From the NCBI GenBank assembly GCA_028356125.1, contig JAOMTZ010000011.1:1-58656 (forward strand): a DNA stretch of 58,656 bases, in the 5' to 3' direction. Below the pieces are notes generated by a model. The model ran no database searches. It saw only the letters and a program-made list of their open reading frames with translations, and was not told the DNA's origin. This DNA is from Candidatus Poseidoniaceae archaeon (GTDB taxonomy: Archaea > Thermoplasmatota > Poseidoniia > Poseidoniales > Poseidoniaceae). A program made the position numbers and the translations under genes. Of this stretch, positions 23,005 to 31,570 are shown piece by piece (the first letter of the stretch is position 1; each line of letters starts with the position of its first letter).

Positions 23005-23793
23005 TCATACAGGCGCAGTCATACTCCAAGCCGTAGTCGGTTTGTGCCAGTCTCTCAATTGGTCGGTTTCTAGGCGCAATTGCAATCCTTCACCGGATTC
23101 AATATCGATTTCAATTAATTCGAATGGAACATTGTATTCGTTTGTACGGAAGGTGTCGTCAAACAAGACCTCCTGTCCGATTACAGATCCATCGAGCGTC
23201 CTTTCTAGAATCACTCTCAAGTGACACTCTTGTAACGGGTTTCGCAGTGCGCATGACTCACTGCTACCATCATGCTCGACTGTAGTCACTCCCTGATATG
23301 ACGACGTTCCTTCAGCTACCATCAAATCAATAATTGTCGATTTCGCTGTTGGAGCACACACACATTCCATATTATCTGATTCGACTGTAACTTCCTTCTC
23401 GACTAGAATTTCAATTGTGTCAATATCTAGAGAATCTTCTGAAGTCGAGGTTGCAGTAACAAGGTAACTACCTGGCTGAGCGAATGAATGCACAATGGAA
23501 GCCCCAGTTCCAACAGTACCATCTCCAAAGTCCCAAGAAACCACTTCTCCGGCGTTGTTAGATTCAAAAGTGAACTCATGAAGCCTTTCGGTTATGAAAT
23601 CCTCTTCATCGTTATCTCCTTCATCAATCTCGACCAAGGTGTATTGGTTGATTCCATATTCGGATGATGCCCCAATCTCAAAAGTTCCTGAATCGGAGGA
23701 ATTCGATTGACTGAGGTTGAAAAGGGTGGCTCCAGTGGCTGCACTGAGTACCATTAGAAACGTTATTGTTGCAACGGATAGACTAAGTTTCAT
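23005..23793 (-). CDS. Secreted PKD-domain protein
   Basis: An exported protein of 262 residues. The N-terminal hydrophobic segment (about 3-24) is a signal peptide or single anchor. A PKD domain at about 50-130 carries the hallmark WDFGDGT. A second beta-rich domain with four or five cysteines (CVC near 140, further cysteines near 175-185) suggests disulfides. PKD domains are beta-sandwich modules in surface proteins that bind proteins or polysaccharides. The frame extends five codons upstream to a GTG at 23808; ATG 23793 is preferred as an AAGGA precedes it. It is divergent from the EF-hand lipoprotein across about 100 bp. Confidence 0.75.
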   Translation of the reverse strand: MKLSLSVATITFLMVLSAATGATLFNLSQSNSSDSGTFEIGASSEYGINQYTLVEIDEGDNDEEDFITERLHEFTFESNNAGEVVSWDFGDGTVGTGASIVHSFAQPGSYLVTATSTSEDSLDIDTIEILVEKEVTVESDNMECVCAPTAKSTIIDLMVAEGTSSYQGVTTVEHDGSSESCALRNPLQECHLRVILERTLDGSVIGQEVLFDDTFRTNEYNVPFELIEIDIESGEGLQLRLETDQLRDWHKPTTAWSMTAPV

Positions 23794-23897
23794 ATCCTTG
23801 GATTTCACGGTTTGCTTTTGAACATCTGTTTATTACGATATTTTTTGTTGGTATCTGTAGCCTTAAAATCTTTAAACAATTGGTTGTAGGAGCGTCC

Positions 23898-26800
23898 ATG
23901 GACAAAGCGATAGCAATATGCCTAACTGCACTTTTACTCCTTTCAGGATGCTTGGATGCTAGTGACGATGACGATTTAGTAAGTATAATCGGATGTGATG
24001 ATGAAGCCTCATTAACATACAACGAAAATGCTACAGAATCTAATGATGAACTCTGTGCTTCAGAGGACCTAATCGAAAGCGCAATTGTTGATTTTATCAA
24101 CATGATGGATGAAGGGCCCGATTTCAGTGAACTTGACTCTACAATTGGATACACCATGGAAATCTCTGAAACTCAAATTAACATGACCGAATGCTATGAA
24201 TGGGAATACTGGAACCCTGATCTTGTTGATGAAAGTATGCCATATAACGGATGCCCTGATGCTACTGAAGAAGTTTGGCATTACATGGAAAAAGTAGTGG
24301 TTAATCCTACTGGTTACAAAGTTACTTCTGAAAACACCTTAAATGGTGACGCAACAGTTGAAGAATTGATAATCTCGGGTAACCAGATTCAATACACTAT
24401 GATTGAGGATGGGGAATCAATGCAGGTTCGCATGAAGCATGCAGGCACCTATGAAGATGCAATCGACGCTATGATGAACGGCGGAGGCGATGACGAAGAC
24501 ATGGATGATATGATGGTTTGCCACGATATGTCAACTCATACCAATGACTACTCTATCGATAACCAAGAAGACTGCGAAGATGCAGGTTACATCTGGACCG
24601 AAGACACCGGCCACTCAGATGATGGCGATGCTGAAATGGTATGCTATGACATGGGTTCACACATGGTTTTGTATGATATCGACAATGCTGAAGATTGTGA
24701 AGATGGTGACTACATGTGGGTTGAAGCAGACAGCGGTTCTGATGGCCATAGCGACGATGACCATGGTGACGATGACGGAATGGATATGGGAGATGATGAC
24801 GAAGACCCAGAATCAAGCGATTACACAGATTACTTTAATCCATTAACAGCTACATTCACAGGGTTTGAGAAAACAGAATCTGGAATGACATTCAGCGGAT
24901 TACTAAATGTCGAGGGTGCACCATTCGGTCTCCTAGAAGTCTACACGTTAGACGATTTCACAGTAACAGGATTCGCTTTGATGGATGTTGAAGACTCCGC
25001 AAATTGGGCTAAGTTTATGCTGATTTACGATGGAAGCGCTTCAGTAGATCAGACTCTTGCTCTAGATGCTTTACCATTCGTGCTGGTCGATTTTGATATG
25101 TCTGACGATGAAAGCGATGAAGATGAAGACTTGGTAGATAATGACAATGATGGATACGATGAAACTGTAGACTGCGACGATAACAACCCTTCGATTTACC
25201 CTGGAAACGGTGATGAAGAGATTGATGGTTTAGACAATGATTGTGACGGTTTAATCGATTATGAAGATGACAACTGTGGCGAATGCTGGGACGAGCTTTG
25301 GTTTGCATTTACTGACCTTTCTGCCGACACCAGTTACAACACTTCATTAGACCAGATACTCGAATACCAGTCTACCTACTGGAGGGCAACAACTCCTGAC
25401 GCTGATTCACAAACGCCGTTCGGCATTGCATTCAGTGAAATGTCAGCGGAAGACGTTGAACTAATATTCAAAGAAGTAGATACGGATGAATCTTCAACAC
25501 TAGATGAATCTGAGATGGCAAATTTCCATAACCAAATTGATGCCCAAATTTGGGACGAGTACAATGGTGAAAGCCATGACCATGATGGACACGATGATGG
25601 ACATGACGATGACGAGATTCCAATGTACAGGTGTATTAACTTCGTAGACGAATCAGTTTTGGATTCTACTGCAAACTTTTCATCGGCGTTTAACAACTCC
25701 AACTTAGATTACTCATTGTGTGACACTTCTGCAGAAGATGTGAACTACACATTTGAGAACTCTAATTTCACTCTACCAACACACATGATGTATGAATCAT
25801 GCTGGGAAGAGGAACCTAATGTTACAATGTGTGATTACGGAACAATAGAGGCCGTAAATGGTTCAGAATTGTATAACACATACGCAATGGAAGACAACGA
25901 AAGCGCGGATAATTGTGATGGAGAATACAAAATCGAGAGTAACTTGTGTACTGAATGGGAAGGTAACATCACAGATAGCGATGCAAATGCATTCACAATT
26001 TCTGGAAAAGATGAAACGATTCTGTTTTATCAATACGACTCCCAACTCAGTAGTGGAATTCTGATCATGGTATCTGAAGAATACAACGACGATTATGATG
26101 GTGAAGGCGACTGGTCCTTCGATAGAGAACTACAAGATTGCGACTCTGATAACGACACAATGGTATCCTATGATGAGTTAGAGACTTGTATCGACGAAGA
26201 TCTTGCTAATGATGGGTATGGGCACATGAGTGCTTCAGACGTCCATGCTTATGATGAATTTAACATGAGTGACATGGACAACGACGGTATGTTGAATGAT
26301 TCTGAATTTGATTACCTAAACTCAATGCTTTCCCACGACAATGAAGGCCCTAACTATGAAGAGATGTTCAATATGATGGATTCCGACGAAGACGGTGAAG
26401 TAACATTTAGCGAATGGCAAGACATGGACAATCAGAGCGATGAACCAATGTCTGAAGACGATTTGTCAAGATTTGCGTTAATTATCAACTTCTTCGATGA
26501 AGACAACAGTGGCGGATTGGATTTATCTGAATTCGAAAACATGATGTACACGCTTGATAGTGAAGATGATGGTATGGATGAAGACCCTGAATTCATGTTT
26601 GCAATTATTGATTCAAATACGGACGGCGTGGTCACTCTAGAAGAATGGATTGCTTCATCAAATAATTCAGATGACGGGCCAATGACTCAAGAGGATATAG
26701 ACGGCTTGAGCAATATGATGGATATGTTCGATGAAGATGATAGCATGGGATTAAACTTCTCTGAATTCAAGGCAATGATGGAAACAATGGACAATGGCGA

Positions 26801-27470
26801 CATGGAAGACAATCCAGAATTCTTGTTCGCTATGATTGATGCCAACGATGATGGTGAAGTAACAGCCTCTGAATGGGCAGATGCATCTAACCAATCTGAA
26901 GATGAAGAGCCAATGTCTGACGAAGAGTTCGAGATGTTCTCTGCGATGATTAACAGCTTTGACAGCGATTCCAGTGGCGGCCTTGACTTCGAAGAGTTCA
27001 TGAAAATGATGGAAGATATGGATGGTGAAGGAGATGACATGTCGGACAAGAAGATGTTGATGGTTATGGGACTTGACAACCTTGGTGGAGATCTAGATGA
27101 CTACAGTTTAGTATTGTCTCAATGTGACCAATTCCAACACTATTCAGGATTATATATGCAAAACGAGAATTGTGGAGATGATGTATATTCTGTGAAACTT
27201 TCTTCGATTGCTTTATCTGAGCAAGAAGCAATGTTTTCCACACAATCTATCATTTTCATGGATATGGATGAAAGTGGTACTTTGACCACTGGGGACATGT
27301 TCATGATTGATACTTCTTCTCTTGATGTAGAAGGCGACTGGAATGCAGCACGCCTTCACTCTGAAGAAGCAGATGCTTATTCTGATGAGAATCCAATGGC
27401 TATGCCTGGATTCACAGGAATACTTGCAACAATCGGTCTATTAGGCGCTGCGCTAATCCGCAGAGACTGA
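23898..27470 (+). CDS. Very large EF-hand and MopE-like calcium-binding lipoprotein with a PGF-type C-terminus
   Basis: A 1190-residue, extremely acidic exported protein. The lipobox LLSGC follows a short signal. Two cysteine-containing repeats ending in Asp-Cys-Glu...Tyr-x-Trp occupy about 205-275. A MopE-type metal motif (DNDNDGYDETVDCDD... DGLDNDCDGLID) lies near 415-455. About nine EF-hand-like loops are scattered over about 525-1050, for example DSDEDGEVTFSEW, DEDNSGGLDLSEF, DSNTDGVVTLEEW, DANDDGEVTASEW and DSDSSGGLDFEEF. The end is MPGFTGILATIGLLGAALIRRD, the layout of PGF-CTERM signals cleaved by archaeosortase A in haloarchaea. A TTTAAA box (23871-23876) and an AGGAG site (five bases before ATG 23898) support the start. 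The likely role is calcium-dependent surface display or adhesion. Confidence 0.85.
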   Translation: MDKAIAICLTALLLLSGCLDASDDDDLVSIIGCDDEASLTYNENATESNDELCASEDLIESAIVDFINMMDEGPDFSELDSTIGYTMEISETQINMTECYEWEYWNPDLVDESMPYNGCPDATEEVWHYMEKVVVNPTGYKVTSENTLNGDATVEELIISGNQIQYTMIEDGESMQVRMKHAGTYEDAIDAMMNGGGDDEDMDDMMVCHDMSTHTNDYSIDNQEDCEDAGYIWTEDTGHSDDGDAEMVCYDMGSHMVLYDIDNAEDCEDGDYMWVEADSGSDGHSDDDHGDDDGMDMGDDDEDPESSDYTDYFNPLTATFTGFEKTESGMTFSGLLNVEGAPFGLLEVYTLDDFTVTGFALMDVEDSANWAKFMLIYDGSASVDQTLALDALPFVLVDFDMSDDESDEDEDLVDNDNDGYDETVDCDDNNPSIYPGNGDEEIDGLDNDCDGLIDYEDDNCGECWDELWFAFTDLSADTSYNTSLDQILEYQSTYWRATTPDADSQTPFGIAFSEMSAEDVELIFKEVDTDESSTLDESEMANFHNQIDAQIWDEYNGESHDHDGHDDGHDDDEIPMYRCINFVDESVLDSTANFSSAFNNSNLDYSLCDTSAEDVNYTFENSNFTLPTHMMYESCWEEEPNVTMCDYGTIEAVNGSELYNTYAMEDNESADNCDGEYKIESNLCTEWEGNITDSDANAFTISGKDETILFYQYDSQLSSGILIMVSEEYNDDYDGEGDWSFDRELQDCDSDNDTMVSYDELETCIDEDLANDGYGHMSASDVHAYDEFNMSDMDNDGMLNDSEFDYLNSMLSHDNEGPNYEEMFNMMDSDEDGEVTFSEWQDMDNQSDEPMSEDDLSRFALIINFFDEDNSGGLDLSEFENMMYTLDSEDDGMDEDPEFMFAIIDSNTDGVVTLEEWIASSNNSDDGPMTQEDIDGLSNMMDMFDEDDSMGLNFSEFKAMMETMDNGDMEDNPEFLFAMIDANDDGEVTASEWADASNQSEDEEPMSDEEFEMFSAMINSFDSDSSGGLDFEEFMKMMEDMDGEGDDMSDKKMLMVMGLDNLGGDLDDYSLVLSQCDQFQHYSGLYMQNENCGDDVYSVKLSSIALSEQEAMFSTQSIIFMDMDESGTLTTGDMFMIDTSSLDVEGDWNAARLHSEEADAYSDENPMAMPGFTGILATIGLLGAALIRRD

Positions 27471-27476
27471 AATAAT

Positions 27477-27494
27477 AGATTGTAGATACAATCT
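27477..27494. terminator. Perfect 8-bp inverted repeat after the EF-hand gene
   Basis: AGATTGTA and TACAATCT are perfect inverted repeats with a two-base spacer, seven bases after the stop codon. The loop is too small for a free RNA hairpin with all pairs formed, so this may work together with the next hairpin, or be a protein-binding site. Confidence 0.35.
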
Positions 27495-27499
27495 TGATT

Positions 27500-27522
27500 C
27501 ACCCCTCCATTGTGGAGGGGTG
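27500..27522. terminator. Strong G/C-rich hairpin between the EF-hand and acyltransferase genes
   Basis: CACCCCTCCA (27500-27509) pairs perfectly with TGGAGGGGTG (27513-27522) over a three-base loop TTG. The ten-pair stem is G/C-rich. No T-run follows. It may terminate the EF-hand transcript or insulate the two genes. Confidence 0.5.
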
Positions 27523-27543
27523 GATTGAGAGGTTGTTGATATA

Positions 27544-28602
27544 GTGCAACTGCAACAACATTCTATGGGCCAAAGAATCGCACATGTCGATTCTATTCGG
27601 GCCGTTGCAGTTCTCTTGATGGTGATGGTTCACGCAGCAGCAACATGGGGGCCAAGCGCTAACACACAGCCTTCAGCACTGGTATACTTGGTATCAGGAT
27701 TAGGAGGATTGGCGGCTCCGTTATTTGTTACGATATTTGGCTGGGGTTGTTTTCATTCAGCAGCTACAGCGAATCAACGGTACATCAGAGCAGCATTCTT
27801 GCTTGTCTCACAAATAGCGGTGAATATTTTTGCCCCTCATTTATTCGATCCGTTGACCCCTGGAGTCCTGACATTATTCGCAATGCTGACATTGACTCAG
27901 CCTCTATGGGCCAAACCATTTCGAATTAACCCCAGCAAGAGTTCGTTAATATTGTGGGTTTGGATATTCACAATCTTAACAACAGTCTTCTTTTTGTCAG
28001 ACTTACAAGGTTCCAGTGAATGGAGTAATCGAGTCGAAGTATCATCAATCATCGTCTTGTTCAAGCATCTAATACTCACAGGAACCTATCCACTATTCCC
28101 TTGGATTATTTTTGCTGTATTCGGTTCATGGATTGCTTGTAAGCAGGAAGGGGAACGCACTTTCCCGATTAGTAAAAAGAGTGTTTCACCAATTATTGCA
28201 GGATTGTTGTTCTGTATTTTAACACTAATTTATTCTGAACAAAATGGATTAGAGTGGGCTGCACCATCGGGCGATTCTATGCTCACCTTTTTCCCATCAA
28301 ATGCCCCGTTCCTAATCGCTGCCCTTACCGGGGTTTCTCTTTTGTGGATTATACTGCAAGTATCCAACACGGTTCTGCTTAATCCGTTAGGTAACATTTC
28401 ACTAAGCGTCTATCTTCTTCACTTCATACCTATAGGGCTCTTCTACAATATCGATGAAACAAACGATTGGAGTTTTTCCGTCTCCATGATAGTTGTTCTT
28501 GCATACACTCTGCTATGGATTCCTATGGCGCATCTTTGGCAAAAGTTTGCACCAAAGGCGAATATCGAGCATGTATTGCGAACTCTGACCAAAAAGGTAT
28601 GA
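27544..28602 (+). CDS. Polytopic membrane acyltransferase-like protein
   Basis: A 352-residue membrane protein with about ten hydrophobic segments. The N-terminal block HVDSIRAVAVLLMVMVHA matches the first helix of membrane acyltransferases, both the acyltransferase-3 family and the related DUF1624/HGSNAT-like proteins; the Asp-Xaa-Xaa-Arg and helix-end His are the typical features. Such enzymes transfer acetyl or acyl groups to extracellular sugars. The C-terminal helix block (NPLGNISLSVYLLHFIPIG) also resembles that family. The start is GTG 27544 or ATG 27565; neither has a clear ribosome-binding site. A role in modifying surface glycans fits the neighbourhood but is inference. Confidence 0.65.
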   Translation: MQLQQHSMGQRIAHVDSIRAVAVLLMVMVHAAATWGPSANTQPSALVYLVSGLGGLAAPLFVTIFGWGCFHSAATANQRYIRAAFLLVSQIAVNIFAPHLFDPLTPGVLTLFAMLTLTQPLWAKPFRINPSKSSLILWVWIFTILTTVFFLSDLQGSSEWSNRVEVSSIIVLFKHLILTGTYPLFPWIIFAVFGSWIACKQEGERTFPISKKSVSPIIAGLLFCILTLIYSEQNGLEWAAPSGDSMLTFFPSNAPFLIAALTGVSLLWIILQVSNTVLLNPLGNISLSVYLLHFIPIGLFYNIDETNDWSFSVSMIVVLAYTLLWIPMAHLWQKFAPKANIEHVLRTLTKKV

Positions 28603-28603
28603 A

Positions 28604-28909
28604 TCAATTTCTCAAATTGAGTAATTCTTGGGGAACCCTGTACGTGTATTTAGATTCTGAACCATGTACATGAATCTCCAGCTCTAACCTGTCAAAAGAA
28701 ACGGCCAAAGCCTTACCTTCTAATCCATGAAGAGGCATAGATGCAGCAAAGCTTCCTTCTTTCGATATCGAAAAACCAGTAGATACATTACTGCTAAAAG
28801 ATTTGAATTGGATGTAATCCTTCTCTTCTTTTACTGACCCTAAGGAATCAAAGAATAACTTGAACTCATCACAAAGAGTCTTCCACTGTTCAATTTCAAT
28901 AGTTATCAT
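28604..28909 (-). CDS. Small hypothetical protein
   Basis: A 101-residue soluble protein that I do not recognise. It begins with a helix rich in Phe/Leu and Glu/Lys, followed by alternating beta strands. The clean strand pattern (LELEIHVHGSESKYTYRV) near the C-terminus suggests a small beta-sheet domain. It starts 22 bp after the M28 peptidase stop on the same strand and may be the last gene of that operon. Its stop is one base from the stop of the convergent acyltransferase gene. Confidence 0.5.
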   Translation of the reverse strand: MITIEIEQWKTLCDEFKLFFDSLGSVKEEKDYIQFKSFSSNVSTGFSISKEGSFAASMPLHGLEGKALAVSFDRLELEIHVHGSESKYTYRVPQELLNLRN

Positions 28910-28931
28910 CCAATCACCAAAGAATGAATAA

Positions 28932-30272
28932 TCAGGCTTCTAGCCATCGGCCTTGGAATGATTCATCCGAGTTATCAATTCGGATGAAGAGGTCGAGCGA
29001 AGACCAAACAAGACTATTGAAACCGCTCGCCATTCCTGCTTCTCCACCCGCTTTGGCAGTCATGAATTCTAATGTGTCAGATGGCGAGTGCCACTCTTGC
29101 CAGAATGAAATCTCTCCTCCGGGGCTGAAGAAGTTGAAAGTAGGGTAATCTGCAGAAAAGAAAGCACAGTGATCAGACGCGCACGATTCTGCGATCTGCC
29201 AATTAATCGGGTTTCCATCAGTCGGCTTGTATGAAAGGTCATCTTCTATTGTAGTTCCAACCCATTCATACATCAATTGCATGTTACTTTCACTTGCGCC
29301 TGCAATACTAATTTGCCATTCGTACTTTGTAGCAGAGAAAATTTCTCCACCCGGTCCAACAATTGGTTCTGAAAGCGGAATAATTGGATAGTTCAGTGAA
29401 ACCATATCGAAGTTCAAGTACGACTTGACTGTCACGTTTTCAGGAAGATGGTTGACATATGCTAGCGACCCCAGCAATCCTTCTTCTTCACAAGCCCACA
29501 ATGCTGCGACAACAGTATGGTCGAATTCCATCTTAGCCAGTGCCTGAGCCATCTCTAGTGACACAGTCGAACCGGATGTGTCATCATTTGCACCTTCGTT
29601 TGTACCTCCTCCCGGCGGAGTGAATACGTAAGCAATGTCGAAATGCCCACCTATGACGATGTATTCGTCAGGGTTTGTTCTGCCCCAATTATAGCCAACA
29701 ACATTCAATTGGTCCGGGTCGTCATCATATCGAGTTACTTCAACAAAGTCGAATCCCATTCCCCTCATTTCTTCAGCCATTGCCTCAGCAGCTTCCTCGT
29801 ATGCGGAACCACCTTCGTGAACCGAAGCACTAGCGCACCATCTGTTGTTGTACGAACTGGTTAGCATGTCTATGGTGTCGTAAGCACGCCTGCCATCAAC
29901 TAGCATCAAGTCTTGACTATCTTCAAGCATTAGAGTAGCATTCCAGAACTCATCACCAGCGGTTACTGAAATATTAACAGATTCTCTTTCAGTGTCCAAA
30001 ACCAATAATTCTAACAATTTTGTTTCTGACGAGAATGTAGTGCTAACGGGGTCTCTAAGTACGCCGAATTCATCCACATAAAAGAGCCCGGCTGAACGAT
30101 TAAATGTCCAATCTATATTTGAATCAACTTCGATCGTCATGTACTGACCACGAGTTGCCATGGACACATCAGTTACGCTCAAGGTCGGCGTTACTTCCTC
30201 TTCCACTTCTTCTCCAAAGCATCCGCTCAGAGGGGCGAGTACAAGTAATAAAGAAAGGAAAATACACCGCAT
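28932..30272 (-). CDS. M28-family zinc aminopeptidase-like lipoprotein
   Basis: An extracellular di-zinc peptidase, 446 residues. The lipobox PLSGC (Cys18) follows a short signal, so it is tethered outside the membrane. Residues 25-120 form a beta-rich N-terminal domain. The M28 catalytic domain follows with all ligands visible: His210 (GGHFD), bridging Asp230 (GANDD), catalytic Glu262 and ligand Glu263 (CEEEG), Asp289 (NFDM) and His368 (SDHC). It would release N-terminal amino acids from peptides at the cell surface, fitting a peptide-degrading heterotroph. It starts four bases after the serS stop, so it is co-transcribed with serS and the presenilin-like gene. Confidence 0.9.
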   Translation of the reverse strand: MRCIFLSLLLVLAPLSGCFGEEVEEEVTPTLSVTDVSMATRGQYMTIEVDSNIDWTFNRSAGLFYVDEFGVLRDPVSTTFSSETKLLELLVLDTERESVNISVTAGDEFWNATLMLEDSQDLMLVDGRRAYDTIDMLTSSYNNRWCASASVHEGGSAYEEAAEAMAEEMRGMGFDFVEVTRYDDDPDQLNVVGYNWGRTNPDEYIVIGGHFDIAYVFTPPGGGTNEGANDDTSGSTVSLEMAQALAKMEFDHTVVAALWACEEEGLLGSLAYVNHLPENVTVKSYLNFDMVSLNYPIIPLSEPIVGPGGEIFSATKYEWQISIAGASESNMQLMYEWVGTTIEDDLSYKPTDGNPINWQIAESCASDHCAFFSADYPTFNFFSPGGEISFWQEWHSPSDTLEFMTAKAGGEAGMASGFNSLVWSSLDLFIRIDNSDESFQGRWLEA

Positions 30273-30276
30273 TTAA

Positions 30277-31560
30277 TCACCATTTGCAAGGTTCGAGGTG
30301 GCCTTTTCCACCCATCAATGGTACTAAGCATTCAGGAACTTTAACTCTGCCATCTTCAAGCTGATTTTGTTCCATGATCGCGACCAATGCACGGCTGGTT
30401 GCAACAGCCGTAGAGTTGAGTGTGTGTACCGCTTCATTTCCTTCGCTAGTGCGGTAACGCATGTGAAGGCGATTTGCTTGGTAATCTGTGCAATTGGAAC
30501 ATGAAACGATTTCTTTGTACGCATTAGCACCTGGAAGCCATGCTTCAAGGTCGTACTTCCTTGCAGCGACAGTACCCATGTCTCCCGTGCAGATGTTTAC
30601 TACCTCGTAATGCAAGTCTAAAGCATTCCAAAGGTCAAGACAATTCTTCAATAAGTCTTCATGGTGATCCCAAGAATCATCAGGGTGTGTAATTATTACC
30701 TGTTCAATCTTGGTGAATTGATGAACTCTCCATATTCCTCTATCAGAAAGACCGTGTGCTCCTACTTCTCTTCTGAAACAAGGACTTACTCCTACCATTT
30801 TGATTGGTAGAATACTAGGCTCTAGGACTTCATCCATGTACATGGAAGTCAGTGGATGTTCGCTAGTTGCAATCATGTACAATGGGTCGGGAGTAATGCC
30901 ATACATCACAGTTTCAAAATCAGACAAATCTGTAACGCCTTCGTAGGCATCTCTATTCATCATCACAGGAGGTTGAACGAGAGTGAACCCTCTGTCAATA
31001 AGGAAATCAACAGCGTATGATTGGAGTGCTAACTCTAACCTGGCCAAGTCCCCTTTAAGGAAGAAGAATCTACTTCCTGCAATTTTAGCAGCTCTTTCTA
31101 AGTCGACCCATTTATTCATTTCAATTAATTCATTATGAGTACGAGGTTCAAAACTGAAATCTGGCTTTTGGCCATGAAGGGAATGCTGAGTATTTCCGCC
31201 TTCATCATCACCCACAGGGACAGCATCATGCAATAGATTTGGAATGCGCATCCGGATGACATCTCGCTCTTCAAGAAGGGAATTGGCTTTCTCATCAAGA
31301 GCGGCAATACGTTCCCCTAAATCTTTCACCTGAGCCATTATGCTGTTTGCAGAATCCATATCTCCGCTCTTCTTGGCATCAGCGATACCTCTAGCGGCTT
31401 GGTTCCGCTCTCTTCGTCCATCTTCCATGTCTTTGAGAGCGTTTCTCCATAACTGGTCTAACTCGATAACTTTGTCAATACGTTCGTGGGTTATGCCACG
31501 TTTGTCATGATCCGCACGGATTTTGTCCGCATCGTTTCGAAACAATTCCATACTCAGCAT
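30277..31560 (-). CDS. serS: Seryl-tRNA synthetase
   Basis: A class II synthetase that charges tRNA-Ser. It has 427 residues, the usual length of the common (bacterial/eukaryotic-type) enzyme, not the rare methanogen type. The N-terminal long coiled-coil arm covers about 25-105. Motif 2 is visible as the FRREVGAHG block, and motif 3 as the block around NSTAVATSRALVAIMEQ with its class-defining Arg. I chose ATG 31560 because MLSMELFRND matches the family N-terminus; 14 further in-frame codons upstream run into the neighbouring gene. It follows the presenilin-like gene by 10 bp and precedes the M28 gene by 4 bp. Confidence 0.96.
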   Translation of the reverse strand: MLSMELFRNDADKIRADHDKRGITHERIDKVIELDQLWRNALKDMEDGRRERNQAARGIADAKKSGDMDSANSIMAQVKDLGERIAALDEKANSLLEERDVIRMRIPNLLHDAVPVGDDEGGNTQHSLHGQKPDFSFEPRTHNELIEMNKWVDLERAAKIAGSRFFFLKGDLARLELALQSYAVDFLIDRGFTLVQPPVMMNRDAYEGVTDLSDFETVMYGITPDPLYMIATSEHPLTSMYMDEVLEPSILPIKMVGVSPCFRREVGAHGLSDRGIWRVHQFTKIEQVIITHPDDSWDHHEDLLKNCLDLWNALDLHYEVVNICTGDMGTVAARKYDLEAWLPGANAYKEIVSCSNCTDYQANRLHMRYRTSEGNEAVHTLNSTAVATSRALVAIMEQNQLEDGRVKVPECLVPLMGGKGHLEPCKW

Positions 31561-31570
31561 AGTAACCAAC

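Noticed and set aside
24544-25308. Antisense and alternate-frame open frames in the EF-hand gene rich in His/Arg or Met/Thr
   Set aside because: They are by-products of the GAT/GAC-rich codons of the acidic protein, and have low-complexity translations.
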